This document shows positions 9,133-17,825 of a stretch of 64,000 nt of DNA, piece by piece; positions within the stretch are counted from its first letter, which is position 1; each line of letters opens with the position of its first letter. The notes beneath the pieces were generated by a model. The model was given only the letters and a program-made list of their open reading frames with translations. It did no database searches and was not told the origin of the DNA. Source of the DNA: Stentor roeselii. Lineage: Eukaryota; Ciliophora; Heterotrichea; Heterotrichida; Stentoridae. Location: NCBI GenBank assembly GCA_006503475.1, contig RSEH01000005.1:205317-269316 (forward strand). The letters run 5' to 3'. A program made the position numbers and the translations under genes.

Positions 9133-10740
9133 TTACGGCCTGATTTTACCTGTAGCAGGATTTCCAATCAATTTTTGTCTTTCAATTTCACTTTTAGCTA
9201 GTTTCACTCCTAACTCCTGTATCTTCTCATTTGCAACTTTTACCTTCTCTTTATACTCCCTTGCTTTTGACTTGAAAAATTGCACATTTCCTTCAGAGTG
9301 TTTTAATTTTTCTTCTAAATTCTTATAATCTGAATTTTCTCTTCCAAGAGCAGTGAACTTCTCATACTTCGTTTCAATTTGTTGAATTTTGCCGATGTAC
9401 CCTTCATTACTTTTAAGCACTTCATTGTACCTGCCAGTCAAATTCTTCATTTCATTCTGATATCTTTCAATTTCTTCAGCCTTTGCACTTAAGTTCTGCT
9501 TATAAATTTCAACTTCTTTGCTTAAAGACAAGTTTTTTGTTTCTAAGAGCTTCAAGTCTTCTTTCAAGTTACTCACTTCTTGTTTCTTTCTGTCAAGTTC
9601 GTATTTATTTTCTCTGTCAGCTGATTGGCTTTGACTTGTGGACTCTTTTAGTTTTCTTTCTAGCGAATCAATCGTTTTTATCATTTTTTCTCTTTCTTCT
9701 TTATCTTTTGAATACTTTTCTCGTTCATTTTTGGTGAATTCTTTTAGTTTGTTTTCTGATGCGAACTCTTTTTCGTGGATACGGTTTTGAAGAATGTTGA
9801 TTTCTTCTCTGAGTTGTTTTAGTTGGATCTCAGAGGTTTCTAAAGAGTTGCTGGTTGATTCGAGGTCTCTTTTGAGGTTTGAAATTTCTTGAGATTTGGA
9901 TTCTAAAGTCAATTTATATCTGTGAACCTGATCAGCCAAGTCCTTATTCGTAATCTCAAGTTTATCTCTATCAATACTAAAAATCCTAGCTCGATTCCTT
10001 TCATCTTCCAAATCCTTCAAATACTTTCCCTTAAGTTCATTTTTCTCAAATTTCACATTTTCAAGTTTTTTCCTCAAATCCTCAATTTCTTCAAAAGCCT
10101 TCTCATTTTTCAATTTCAATTCTTCCCTTTCCCTCTTAACAACTCTGATAGTCTCCTTATCTGCAGGGTCTTCCAATTTTTCATTTAAAATCTTGATCTG
10201 AGCAAACAAATGTCCAGTTTCATTCGCATATCTTTCTTTCATATCACGAACTTCCCTTTCAGCATCAGTTTTCAATCCATTAAGTTGAAGTTGGCTTAAA
10301 TCAAGTTTTCTTGTCAAGTCATAAATAGTTCCCTGAAGCCGAGCGATTTCATCTTCTTTTGCCTCGACCTGAATTTTCATCGGGCCTTCGATTTCATTGA
10401 CAAGTTTTACACGAAGCCATTCTGAGTCGATTGGAGGGATCATCTTGGTCTGCATTTCTTCGAAGTCACGTTTTCCTTGTTCTAAAGAGGCTTTGAGCTT
10501 TTGAACGTAAAGCTCGTAATAATTCTGAGTTTCTTTCAAGGATTTTAAAGCTTCTGCACACTTGATTTGAGACTCTTGGCATTCTTTCTTTGACCGCTCA
10601 TGATGCAGTTTTAAATTTTCTTGCATTACTTGAAGGGATTCGTTGTCGGACTTGTAACGTTCTAGGATATCGCGGGTTGAGGAAAGGGCTTTTCGAAGTT
10701 CAGCGATTTCGTCTAGAAGTGCATCATAGTTTCTTTCCAT
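9133..10740 (-). CDS. CEP83: CEP83-like centriolar distal appendage protein
   Basis: 535 residues, coiled coil over nearly the full length. Residues about 85-230 line up with the conserved part of human CEP83 as I remember it: FEEMQTKMIPPIDSEWLRVK (human: an L-x-E-M-K-L-Q-I-L-T-P block), EIEGPMKIQ, then repeated R-D-M-K-x-R-Y and KILNEKLEDPADKETIRVVK, followed by REREELKLK. CEP83 anchors basal bodies to the membrane, which fits an organism covered in cilia. Human CEP83 is about 700 residues, so this one is shorter at the C-terminus. It lies 42 bp behind the TPR gene on the same strand. Another coiled-coil centriolar protein is the alternative. Confidence 0.65.
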   Translation of the reverse strand: MERNYDALLDEIAELRKALSSTRDILERYKSDNESLQVMQENLKLHHERSKKECQESQIKCAEALKSLKETQNYYELYVQKLKASLEQGKRDFEEMQTKMIPPIDSEWLRVKLVNEIEGPMKIQVEAKEDEIARLQGTIYDLTRKLDLSQLQLNGLKTDAEREVRDMKERYANETGHLFAQIKILNEKLEDPADKETIRVVKREREELKLKNEKAFEEIEDLRKKLENVKFEKNELKGKYLKDLEDERNRARIFSIDRDKLEITNKDLADQVHRYKLTLESKSQEISNLKRDLESTSNSLETSEIQLKQLREEINILQNRIHEKEFASENKLKEFTKNEREKYSKDKEEREKMIKTIDSLERKLKESTSQSQSADRENKYELDRKKQEVSNLKEDLKLLETKNLSLSKEVEIYKQNLSAKAEEIERYQNEMKNLTGRYNEVLKSNEGYIGKIQQIETKYEKFTALGRENSDYKNLEEKLKHSEGNVQFFKSKAREYKEKVKVANEKIQELGVKLAKSEIERQKLIGNPATGKIRP

Positions 10741-10782
10741 GTTATTAAGATGTATTAGAGTTTTTATCTAATTATGAAATAA

Positions 10783-12876
10783 CTAGTTGAATAGGCTTGA
10801 GAGAGAAGAATGCTTTTTGATTAATGACTCGAATTCTGGTCTTTCTTTAGTGTCGGAGAGTAAGTCTTCATATGAGGATTCCTGGTTTGTCATAAGAACC
10901 AGAGCAGAAAGGTAAAACTGAGCCCTAGGTATAAACTTCTGTTTGATTTTCATCTTAAACTGAAAGCTATTTAAAATCAAAATAAAGTCCTTCAAAGCTA
11001 AAATTCCTTCAAATTCCTTAACCTTATACAAAGCGGAGATTTTTCCAATTTTATATAAATGCACAGGAAAAGTACAAACAAAAAGTGACGAAGAAGTAGT
11101 GGGTAATTTCTCAAGACTTTTCACATTATTATCAGGATTAAGAAAGCAAGAATCCCTGACTTGATTAGCACCTTTAAAGTAATTCGGCCTGGGAATCTGA
11201 CTCGAGTACCTTCGCTGTTTAGGCGATGAGACCATTTCCGAGAAAGTAACAACCATCTGTTCAGCCTTCCTTCTCCCAGTGAGTTCTTCAGTATCATCAG
11301 GAGGTTTGATGATAATTCCGCTATTCTGCCTCGACACAGTCTTCTGGCTTAAAAAAAACAATTCCAAGGGCAGATCAGGATAAATAAACCCAATACAAGT
11401 TAAAATCTTGATAGCATCTTCAAAGCTTTCAAGTCCGACAGTATTTTTCGCGTAAAACAAAATCGTTTTTTCCCACTGGTCAGGTGAAACTTTACTTCCC
11501 GTGATTTTTTTAAGTAGTTCATTATTTTTATTCAAATAAGCAGGATCACTGACACTTCCTAAAATTTTTACTTCATTCATATAATAATTCATTTCAGTCT
11601 CTTGTCGTAACTGTAAAGTTCTCAACTTTTTCAGAGCTTCTGTTGTTTCTTTCGAGCGAATAAGTCTTGTTACTTCCGCATGAAGAACAAAATCCTGGTT
11701 CATATTTCCTGATTTATCAGAATGACTTAAAAACGCGATTTCATGACTGAGAGATTCTGAAATATTTTGCAAAGTCTTCAAATTTTTCTTTGAAAAGTCA
11801 GAAATTGACAGTTTTTTGCAAGTTTTCGCTGCTTTGAAGATCTGGTTTCGGAAATAATAAGTCCTTACTAATAAAAGCTGAGCTTTTGCATTGTGGATGT
11901 TGTCGTATTTCAGATAGGCTTTCAAGGCACCGATTGCGTAATGTGAGATGTTTTGTCGATTGGAATTCACGCAGAACTTTCCGAAATAATAAAGAATTCT
12001 AGAGTATGTCGGGTGTTGCATGTAAGAGTCTTTCAGGTAGTCAAGGCTTTGATTTGTTTTTCCCTGTAAAAACATTATCTTTGAAGAGGTCAACTTCAGA
12101 AAGACTTTAAAGTCTTCAGGGATGTTCGACTTCAGTCTTTCAAAGATTGAGTCGCAAAGTTCTGAAGCTTGTGAAAGGTCTTTTCGAAGAAGATGGGAAA
12201 GGGTTATTAAGTAACAGTCAGCAAGTTGAGGGAATTTATCTATCAACTTTTTGCAGATGTTTAAAATTATCATGTCTTTATCTGGATGACAACTCATTGA
12301 AAATAAATGAATCCAGGCAAGTGACCCGAAAAAATCATCTTTTTCGAATAATTCACTTGCTTTAGACTCAGTCGGATTTTGAAAGACTTTTAAAAGTTCA
12401 GCTTCTTTTTCCCAGTCTTTCGTATTTTTCACTTCTGACATGTTCAGGGTGTTCATATGAAACATTGTGAGACTTTTCCATTTCTGGTACTTTTTCGGGT
12501 TGATTATAACACACTTGGAAATACATTCTAAAGCCAAGTCAAGTTCCCATCTATACAAATGGTATTTAAAAAGGTTAAAATGATCTTCTTCAGATGTTGG
12601 TGAAAGGTTGACTAAAGACTGTTCAATGAACTTGTAAAGTTTTTTTCCTAAAAGAAGATGCAGGGCGATGCTGTCCTTTTGAAAGGAAAAAGAATTTGTC
12701 TTGCTTTTGCAGTAGTCCGGCTCAGTCAATGACTGCTTTTTGTGGTCCCATAATTGTGAGAAGATGGAAGAGGTAGTCTCAGAAAGGTCGAGCTCTGGAA
12801 AGATCGAAGTTTCTTCGCCTAGCTTGTGAATCATTCTTTGTTTGAAGGACCTGGGGGATTCAGGTTGGCCTTTCAT
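10783..12876 (-). CDS. TPR-repeat protein
   Basis: 697 residues, helix-rich. Several degenerate tetratricopeptide units are visible between about 85 and 420 (for example LYRWELDLALECISKCVIIN and LLRKDLSQASELCDSIFERL). The C-terminal 150 residues form a separate segment with two helical hairpins. I cannot name the family; subunits of the anaphase-promoting complex, IFT and BBSome share this look. Its promoter is inside a 108-bp tandem duplication (12887-13100). Confidence 0.7.
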   Translation of the reverse strand: MKGQPESPRSFKQRMIHKLGEETSIFPELDLSETTSSIFSQLWDHKKQSLTEPDYCKSKTNSFSFQKDSIALHLLLGKKLYKFIEQSLVNLSPTSEEDHFNLFKYHLYRWELDLALECISKCVIINPKKYQKWKSLTMFHMNTLNMSEVKNTKDWEKEAELLKVFQNPTESKASELFEKDDFFGSLAWIHLFSMSCHPDKDMIILNICKKLIDKFPQLADCYLITLSHLLRKDLSQASELCDSIFERLKSNIPEDFKVFLKLTSSKIMFLQGKTNQSLDYLKDSYMQHPTYSRILYYFGKFCVNSNRQNISHYAIGALKAYLKYDNIHNAKAQLLLVRTYYFRNQIFKAAKTCKKLSISDFSKKNLKTLQNISESLSHEIAFLSHSDKSGNMNQDFVLHAEVTRLIRSKETTEALKKLRTLQLRQETEMNYYMNEVKILGSVSDPAYLNKNNELLKKITGSKVSPDQWEKTILFYAKNTVGLESFEDAIKILTCIGFIYPDLPLELFFLSQKTVSRQNSGIIIKPPDDTEELTGRRKAEQMVVTFSEMVSSPKQRRYSSQIPRPNYFKGANQVRDSCFLNPDNNVKSLEKLPTTSSSLFVCTFPVHLYKIGKISALYKVKEFEGILALKDFILILNSFQFKMKIKQKFIPRAQFYLSALVLMTNQESSYEDLLSDTKERPEFESLIKKHSSLSSLFN

Positions 12877-12886
12877 TGCTTATTGA

Positions 12887-13100
12887 TTTATTATTCGCCG
12901 AAAATTTAGGAAATATTTTTTTTAAGAAGTAAAAAATTGTCTATAAAAGAAGAGGATTTTAGAAAAGGTTTATATTTTCTTCACTTTTTCACAATTTATT
13001 ATTCGCCGAAAATTTAGGAAATATTTTTTAAGAAGTAAAAAATTTTCTATAAAAGAAGAGGATTTTAGAAAAGGTTTATATTTTCATCACTTTTTCACAA
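12887..13100. repeat. tandem duplication, 108 bp and 106 bp copies
   Basis: Copy 1 is 12887-12994 and copy 2 is 12995-13100. Both start TTTATTATTCGCCGAAAATT and end CACTTTTTCACAA. They differ by a T-run length and a few substitutions only, so the event is recent. The pair lies just upstream of the TPR gene start, and copy 2 contains the TGA stop of the next gene upstream (13095-13097). One copy therefore supplies a stop codon and 3' flank while both sit in the promoter of the downstream gene. Confidence 0.97.
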
Positions 13101-13892
13101 ATTAATTACACTTAAGTCCAAATTAGGGACTCTTGGGCTACTGTGGCATCCAGAATCTCTGGAGAACAGCCTGGAATACTTGGAAGTATAAAAAGAAGAG
13201 ATGTTTGATTCATTTTGTTTTAAACTTTGATGGAGTCTTCCAACAGACTGCTCCTGGACAGCCCTATCGATTCTTTTCCTGCTGTTCCTTACAGTTCCAG
13301 GAGGTTGATAAAGATACTTTCTGTATTTTTCCTTATCATTCAAATAACTGTTAACAACCATTTGGTTCCTTTCACATTTCAGTTCTCCATGATTCATATC
13401 AAAAGTATCGAAATCTTTGAAATATCTCGGCTTGGAACTGATATTATTCCTTTTTTGACTCGTTTTTTGCTTGTCTTGAAGTCTAAACTTCTTCGTGATT
13501 TCACTCAAGTCATCAGCTTGAGGGTCTTCAAGTTTTCTGTTCATTTGAATAAAATGATTCATCACAAATTTAGGTTCTTCATTATAATCCTTATGTCTTC
13601 CAAAAGGCATTTTCGGAAGTTTTACAATACAAGTATTCGAATTGACTTTATGCTCTGATTTCAAGATTAATGATAAATAATCAAGTTTCGGTTGAGACCT
13701 TTTCACTGATTTCGGTTCAGGTCTTTCTGTAGCCGCACCTCGCAAGGCTTCTTTTTCAAGTTTTTCAAGATTTGAAAGCTGAATAGTTTCATTCAGCATT
13801 CTTTTGTTAACAAGCGAGATCTTGTTAGTGAGTTGTTTAAACAATTTCTTATCAACTCTCGGTGGAGTAGAAGTCTCATCATTCGAATCCAT
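13095..13892 (-). CDS. basic protein, function unknown
   Basis: 265 residues, rich in Lys, Arg, Ser and Asn, mostly without predicted fold. It begins MDSNDETSTPPRVDKKLFKQ with a short helix (about 14-50) and ends SSPRVPNLDLSVINL followed by TGA. The stop falls inside copy 2 of the tandem duplication, and TGA as a terminator is one of the observations that support the standard code. It starts only 6 bp after the stop of the gene at 13899-16595, on the same strand. No family recognised. Confidence 0.65.
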   Translation of the reverse strand: MDSNDETSTPPRVDKKLFKQLTNKISLVNKRMLNETIQLSNLEKLEKEALRGAATERPEPKSVKRSQPKLDYLSLILKSEHKVNSNTCIVKLPKMPFGRHKDYNEEPKFVMNHFIQMNRKLEDPQADDLSEITKKFRLQDKQKTSQKRNNISSKPRYFKDFDTFDMNHGELKCERNQMVVNSYLNDKEKYRKYLYQPPGTVRNSRKRIDRAVQEQSVGRLHQSLKQNESNISSFYTSKYSRLFSRDSGCHSSPRVPNLDLSVINL

Positions 13893-13898
13893 TTTTCA

Positions 13899-16595
13899 CT
13901 ATTTCTTTATTTTACGTTTAAACATCGTGATAGATTTAATGACAGTGGCAGTGACAGCGACAGCTTTTTTCGCTTTCTGCTTCCAAACCTTCTGAATTTT
14001 TCGAATGGCGGCTTTGGTGACGACGCGATTTAGAAGAATTTCTTGAAGACATCTGATGAAAGTTTGAGTTGATTGGGTTAGTTCTTCAGCAGTGCGTGAA
14101 ACAGGAAGATGATTTTTCTGGACTTCTTGATACAAAAGCATCACCTGGACCACCTGTTTCCAGAGATGGTTAAAAACCTCTGCCATGTCAAGACCATTGT
14201 AGTACTCAAGAGGCTCCTGTAGTTTTTTCTGTATCAAATCTTCTAACCTCGAAATGCCTTCAAGTAAATCAGGGACTCCTAAACCTTTAACCACTTCTTT
14301 AACCATGGCCAGGGCTTGTTTGTGTCTTTGAAACAATTCGAAGATTTGTAAACTTGCTTTATTTTCTTTATTTTCCGGAATGACTAAACCTTCTGTTAAT
14401 TTCAAAGCTTTGTAATTACCTCTCAGCTGAAGTGCCAGGTAAAAAAAAGAGGACTCATGAGCAGCGATGAGAAAACTAGAACAATTCAAAAAACCTTTAC
14501 TTACCTGCCAGGCCAGACGATACATTTTAATCACTAGCAACTCGCTAACGTCAGGGAAGAGTCCAATGCAAATACTTGAAAAAGCTTTGAAACTGATGCG
14601 TCCAGCATGATTCACAGGCGCCATTAAAAAAGTTTGAGAAAGTCCTAAAAATTTCGCTTTTTTTTCTCTAACGTAAAACTCAACAAGCATTCTTAAAACG
14701 AATCCTGCCTCGACTCCAGACCCTTCTCCAATAATCTTCGACTTAGCAGCCAGTTGAGTCTTGATGTCAAGTCGATCACTGTTAGACAACTTATGCAAAA
14801 CATTGTCAATCACTTCAAATAAATGGCCCTGCTCGATATAGTTCAAACTTGAGAACTTTCCTTGAGTCGTTGAAAGTTGAGGACCTTTAAAGACCAGATG
14901 TCTGCAATGCAAGTAAAAAGCGAGTTCGTCTAAAAGAAGGTCTTCATTGAGAAACTCTTGAAAAGTGAAAAGTTCCCAAATTTTATTCAAGTTGCTTGCT
15001 TTTAAGACACTTAAAAATTTAACTCGAAGGGTGTCAACAGTTTCTCGTTTCCACCATTCAAGTTCAGCAACTTGACGTGTTTTGTCATCAACGCAGAACT
15101 TCCCTAGCCAGGTGAAGACGAAATCTGGAAATCGTGAAGGGACCCGACCTGAAGAAGGACTTGCCAGAAGGTGTTCCGCGTATTTCGAGTCGTAAATGCC
15201 TCGAATGTGAACTTCCAGCCAGTTGGTGAACTGAGGGTCTAAAGAAAACTTGTCTTCAGTTAATTCAAGAAGACCTGCGAACGTCGGACCTGTAAGTCGA
15301 AAAGTGTGAGTCTCGGAAAATGTGAAGCTTTCGATTGTCTCTGGAAATGGGTAGAGATCTGAAATCTTCTCGAATATAGGACCTGTTAAACTTACTATTG
15401 ATGGACCTTCTGAACGTCTTTTAGTGTTGCCTGAAATCAACTCGAGTTCTAATTGGTTGCAACGATGACGTAAGGTGTTGTTTTGCTCTGAAAGTCTCTT
15501 GCATTTCTCGTGATATCCACTTAGTTTCGAGAAGTCTTCAAAAAGCATTAAAAGTCTTTCTCGTTCTAAAAGTTTTTCTAATTTTAACTGATTTTTTTCT
15601 TTTTCTAGTTTTTCTATTGTCAATTGAAAGTTATTTGAAAGATCTGAAAATTTTTTTACGAATTCTTTATCTTCTGATGCTTTTGATTTAATTTCTCCGA
15701 TTTCGTTTTGGAACTTGTAAGTGATTGTTTTTATTTTTTGATTGAGTTTCTCGTTTTTAACACGGAAGTTTTCGCAGAGGTCTTTGAACTTTTGAACGTC
15801 AGCTGAAAGGGATTCTGATTTTGACTGTGAGTTGAGGGTAGAGAGGTGACTTTCTAGAAGAGTCACTTTTTCTGTCAGTTTCGCTTTTTCGATCTCGAAT
15901 TGACTTTTTATTAATTCAGTTGATGGAAGCTTTGGAAGTTTTTTCGGAGGAGGGGATTTTATCGGCTTTATCAAAGGTTTCTCGATGTTTTGAAGGTCTT
16001 CTCGTAATTTCGAGTTTTCTTGTCTTAAAAAGTCGATTTCTGACTTGAAGGCCTGTTTTTGATCTGCAAAGTCCACACAAAAACTTCGAAGTTTCTGTAA
16101 GATTTGGAAAAACCAGTCCAAAACTGTTATTTTCGTGAATTCAGATAAACTTGAATGAGAAAAACATGAATTACAAGACTCGTCGATTGTTAAGTTCAGG
16201 GCTTCGAGTTTTTTTGAAGAAAGTTTTGAAAGGATTTCTTTTTGCTTGGTTTGAAGAGTTTTCCATTTGTTGAGAAAAGATGTGATGTTTTTTTCTTCTG
16301 ATTTTTCAGATCTCTCGGTTTTTTGAGGCTCTTCTACCTTCGGGAGTAAATCAGTCACTGTCACTTTTCGCGTTCGAGTCACTGAACTGCTCTTTCGTAA
16401 ATGCTCGGATTGTTGAACTGAGTTCAGAAGGTTTATTGACTTCAGATTTTTTGACTTTGAAGACTTTTTTTTGACTTGGTTTGCTTTTTTACCTGAGAAA
16501 AAATCGGTGCTTAGAAGTTTTTGGGTTGAGTTTTGAAGATGTGAGTCTTTTGAAAGTTTTTGGTTCGGGGAAAATTCAAAAAGAATTGTTGACAT
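13899..16595 (-). CDS. large coiled-coil protein with C-terminal helical domain
   Basis: 898 residues: a basic disordered N-terminus (1-100), coiled coil (about 190-385), then a folded region to the end. The folded part contains a stretch (about 650-730) that looks like paired EF-hand-like helices without good calcium loops, and an IQ-like basic helix near the C-terminus (RVVTKAAIRKIQKVWKQKAK). A calmodulin-regulated cytoskeletal protein is possible but is inference. No family recognised. The tRNA-like gene follows 28 bp upstream on the same strand. Confidence 0.7.
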   Translation of the reverse strand: MSTILFEFSPNQKLSKDSHLQNSTQKLLSTDFFSGKKANQVKKKSSKSKNLKSINLLNSVQQSEHLRKSSSVTRTRKVTVTDLLPKVEEPQKTERSEKSEEKNITSFLNKWKTLQTKQKEILSKLSSKKLEALNLTIDESCNSCFSHSSLSEFTKITVLDWFFQILQKLRSFCVDFADQKQAFKSEIDFLRQENSKLREDLQNIEKPLIKPIKSPPPKKLPKLPSTELIKSQFEIEKAKLTEKVTLLESHLSTLNSQSKSESLSADVQKFKDLCENFRVKNEKLNQKIKTITYKFQNEIGEIKSKASEDKEFVKKFSDLSNNFQLTIEKLEKEKNQLKLEKLLERERLLMLFEDFSKLSGYHEKCKRLSEQNNTLRHRCNQLELELISGNTKRRSEGPSIVSLTGPIFEKISDLYPFPETIESFTFSETHTFRLTGPTFAGLLELTEDKFSLDPQFTNWLEVHIRGIYDSKYAEHLLASPSSGRVPSRFPDFVFTWLGKFCVDDKTRQVAELEWWKRETVDTLRVKFLSVLKASNLNKIWELFTFQEFLNEDLLLDELAFYLHCRHLVFKGPQLSTTQGKFSSLNYIEQGHLFEVIDNVLHKLSNSDRLDIKTQLAAKSKIIGEGSGVEAGFVLRMLVEFYVREKKAKFLGLSQTFLMAPVNHAGRISFKAFSSICIGLFPDVSELLVIKMYRLAWQVSKGFLNCSSFLIAAHESSFFYLALQLRGNYKALKLTEGLVIPENKENKASLQIFELFQRHKQALAMVKEVVKGLGVPDLLEGISRLEDLIQKKLQEPLEYYNGLDMAEVFNHLWKQVVQVMLLYQEVQKNHLPVSRTAEELTQSTQTFIRCLQEILLNRVVTKAAIRKIQKVWKQKAKKAVAVTATVIKSITMFKRKIKK

Positions 16596-16623
16596 CGAAT
16601 ATTATTTGAGAAAATTTAAAAGG

Positions 16624-16692
16624 TCTAAGGCCAGGAATCGAACCTGGTGAATAGCGGTGATCTTCTATCGCCGTGCGCCAACACACCTTAGA
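16624..16692 (-). tRNA. tRNA-like gene, short and irregular; isotype uncertain (GAA possible)
   Basis: Minus-strand 69-nt element. The acceptor stem TCTAAGG/CCTTAGA pairs over 7 bp and the T arm CCAGG-TTCGATT-CCTGG is perfect with a canonical B box. A T-run follows 4-5 nt downstream, as a Pol III terminator should. The middle is wrong for a normal tRNA: only about 36 nt separate position 9 from the T arm, the D stem is at most 3 bp and the best anticodon stem (GGCGA/TCACC) has one C-A mismatch. That fold would expose GAA (Phe), but position 33 would be A instead of the usual T. It may be a degenerate tRNA, a truncated tRNA or a tRNA-like RNA. Confidence 0.6.
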
Positions 16693-16948
16693 TATAAATA
16701 ATACAATTTATCCATTCAAAAACAGTGCTCCTATCAAAAAACTCAGAAAAATCTTTTTTAAAAAGATTCAAAAACACCAAATTTTAAATCAAAACACTCT
16801 ACCATCCTCTTAAAAAATCTCTCAATTTCTTAAAAAAAAATTCAATTCCCAAGTCAAAATATTCCTAACTCCAAGTTACTTATCCATTTATAATAAGCCA
16901 ATTGTATTACTGATCATTAATTTAAATAACCAAATAAAGTCGATTCTC

Positions 16949-17701
16949 CTAACATCTAAATTTTATATTGACAGGCTTCAACACTTCCTTCTCATCCTTA
17001 ATTCCTTTTTTAATCTGAAACAGAACAAAGATCTTTTCCTTCCTCTGCACCATTCTCTTGAACTTATTCAAATTTATCTTAGAAGTGACTAAATCATCCT
17101 CAAAGACATTAATTTTTTCATTTCCATAACAAAGATTTCCACATCTATGCGAAAAACTGTATCTTTTCACCTCCCCTTCAAGAACTTTTTCATCAACGAC
17201 TTCTTCAACCAAGGCGCATCTTTCTTTGCGTCTTTTAAATCTTTCAAGTGGAGGAGGAAGGAGCTGAACACAAGGATACTCATTTTCTAAATCAAGTCTT
17301 TTCCAGGAATCTTCTTCTTCTGTCTCGGTTATTGTCTGAACTGAGTCAAAAAAACGACTTTTGAAGCTGGATTCTGGTTTTTTCGAGACACTTTGACTGA
17401 AAATTTTCAAATTTCTGCAGTCACTTCGAGATCTTCTTTTGTTTTTTTGATTTGACTCATTGATTGGCTCCTCTGGGCAAAGCTCGCCTAGTAGGTAGAG
17501 TTCTGTCATTGTTAAAGAACTGTCAAAAAATATTGTATTGGACTTTAATGATGCTAGTGGCATGTTTGTGACTTGGAATTCGCTCGGTGATGCACCTGAT
17601 GACAAAGTTGAGGGATAGTTTATTGGTTTTGGCTTCACCTTAGTCGAGATCTTGGGTGCTGAAAAAGAGTTTATTTTTAAAGGATTTACCATATTTACCA
17701 A
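16949..17701 (-). CDS. hypothetical protein
   Basis: 250 residues. N-terminal Pro/Ser-rich stretch, a Lys/Arg patch with possible nuclear-localisation character (KNKRRSRSDCRNLK near 85-100), an acidic-Trp segment (TETEEEDSWKRLDLENEYPC), then a basic, more folded C-terminus. No family recognised. The start at 17701 is the only one that keeps the length; a second Met follows three codons later. Confidence 0.6.
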   Translation of the reverse strand: MVNMVNPLKINSFSAPKISTKVKPKPINYPSTLSSGASPSEFQVTNMPLASLKSNTIFFDSSLTMTELYLLGELCPEEPINESNQKNKRRSRSDCRNLKIFSQSVSKKPESSFKSRFFDSVQTITETEEEDSWKRLDLENEYPCVQLLPPPLERFKRRKERCALVEEVVDEKVLEGEVKRYSFSHRCGNLCYGNEKINVFEDDLVTSKINLNKFKRMVQRKEKIFVLFQIKKGIKDEKEVLKPVNIKFRC

Positions 17702-17825
17702 TCATTTCTCCTTCATAATTTCATGCTGATTAGATTTCCATCAGAAATTCAAAATAAAAGACAAAGAATTCAACTTCCTGGAAGATTAAAACTAATTCTG
17801 AATGTTTAACAGATCTAGATATTAT

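Noticed and set aside
16624-16692. Selenocysteine tRNA to go with eEFSec
   Set aside because: Far too short (69 nt against about 90), no long variable arm and a 7-bp acceptor stem.
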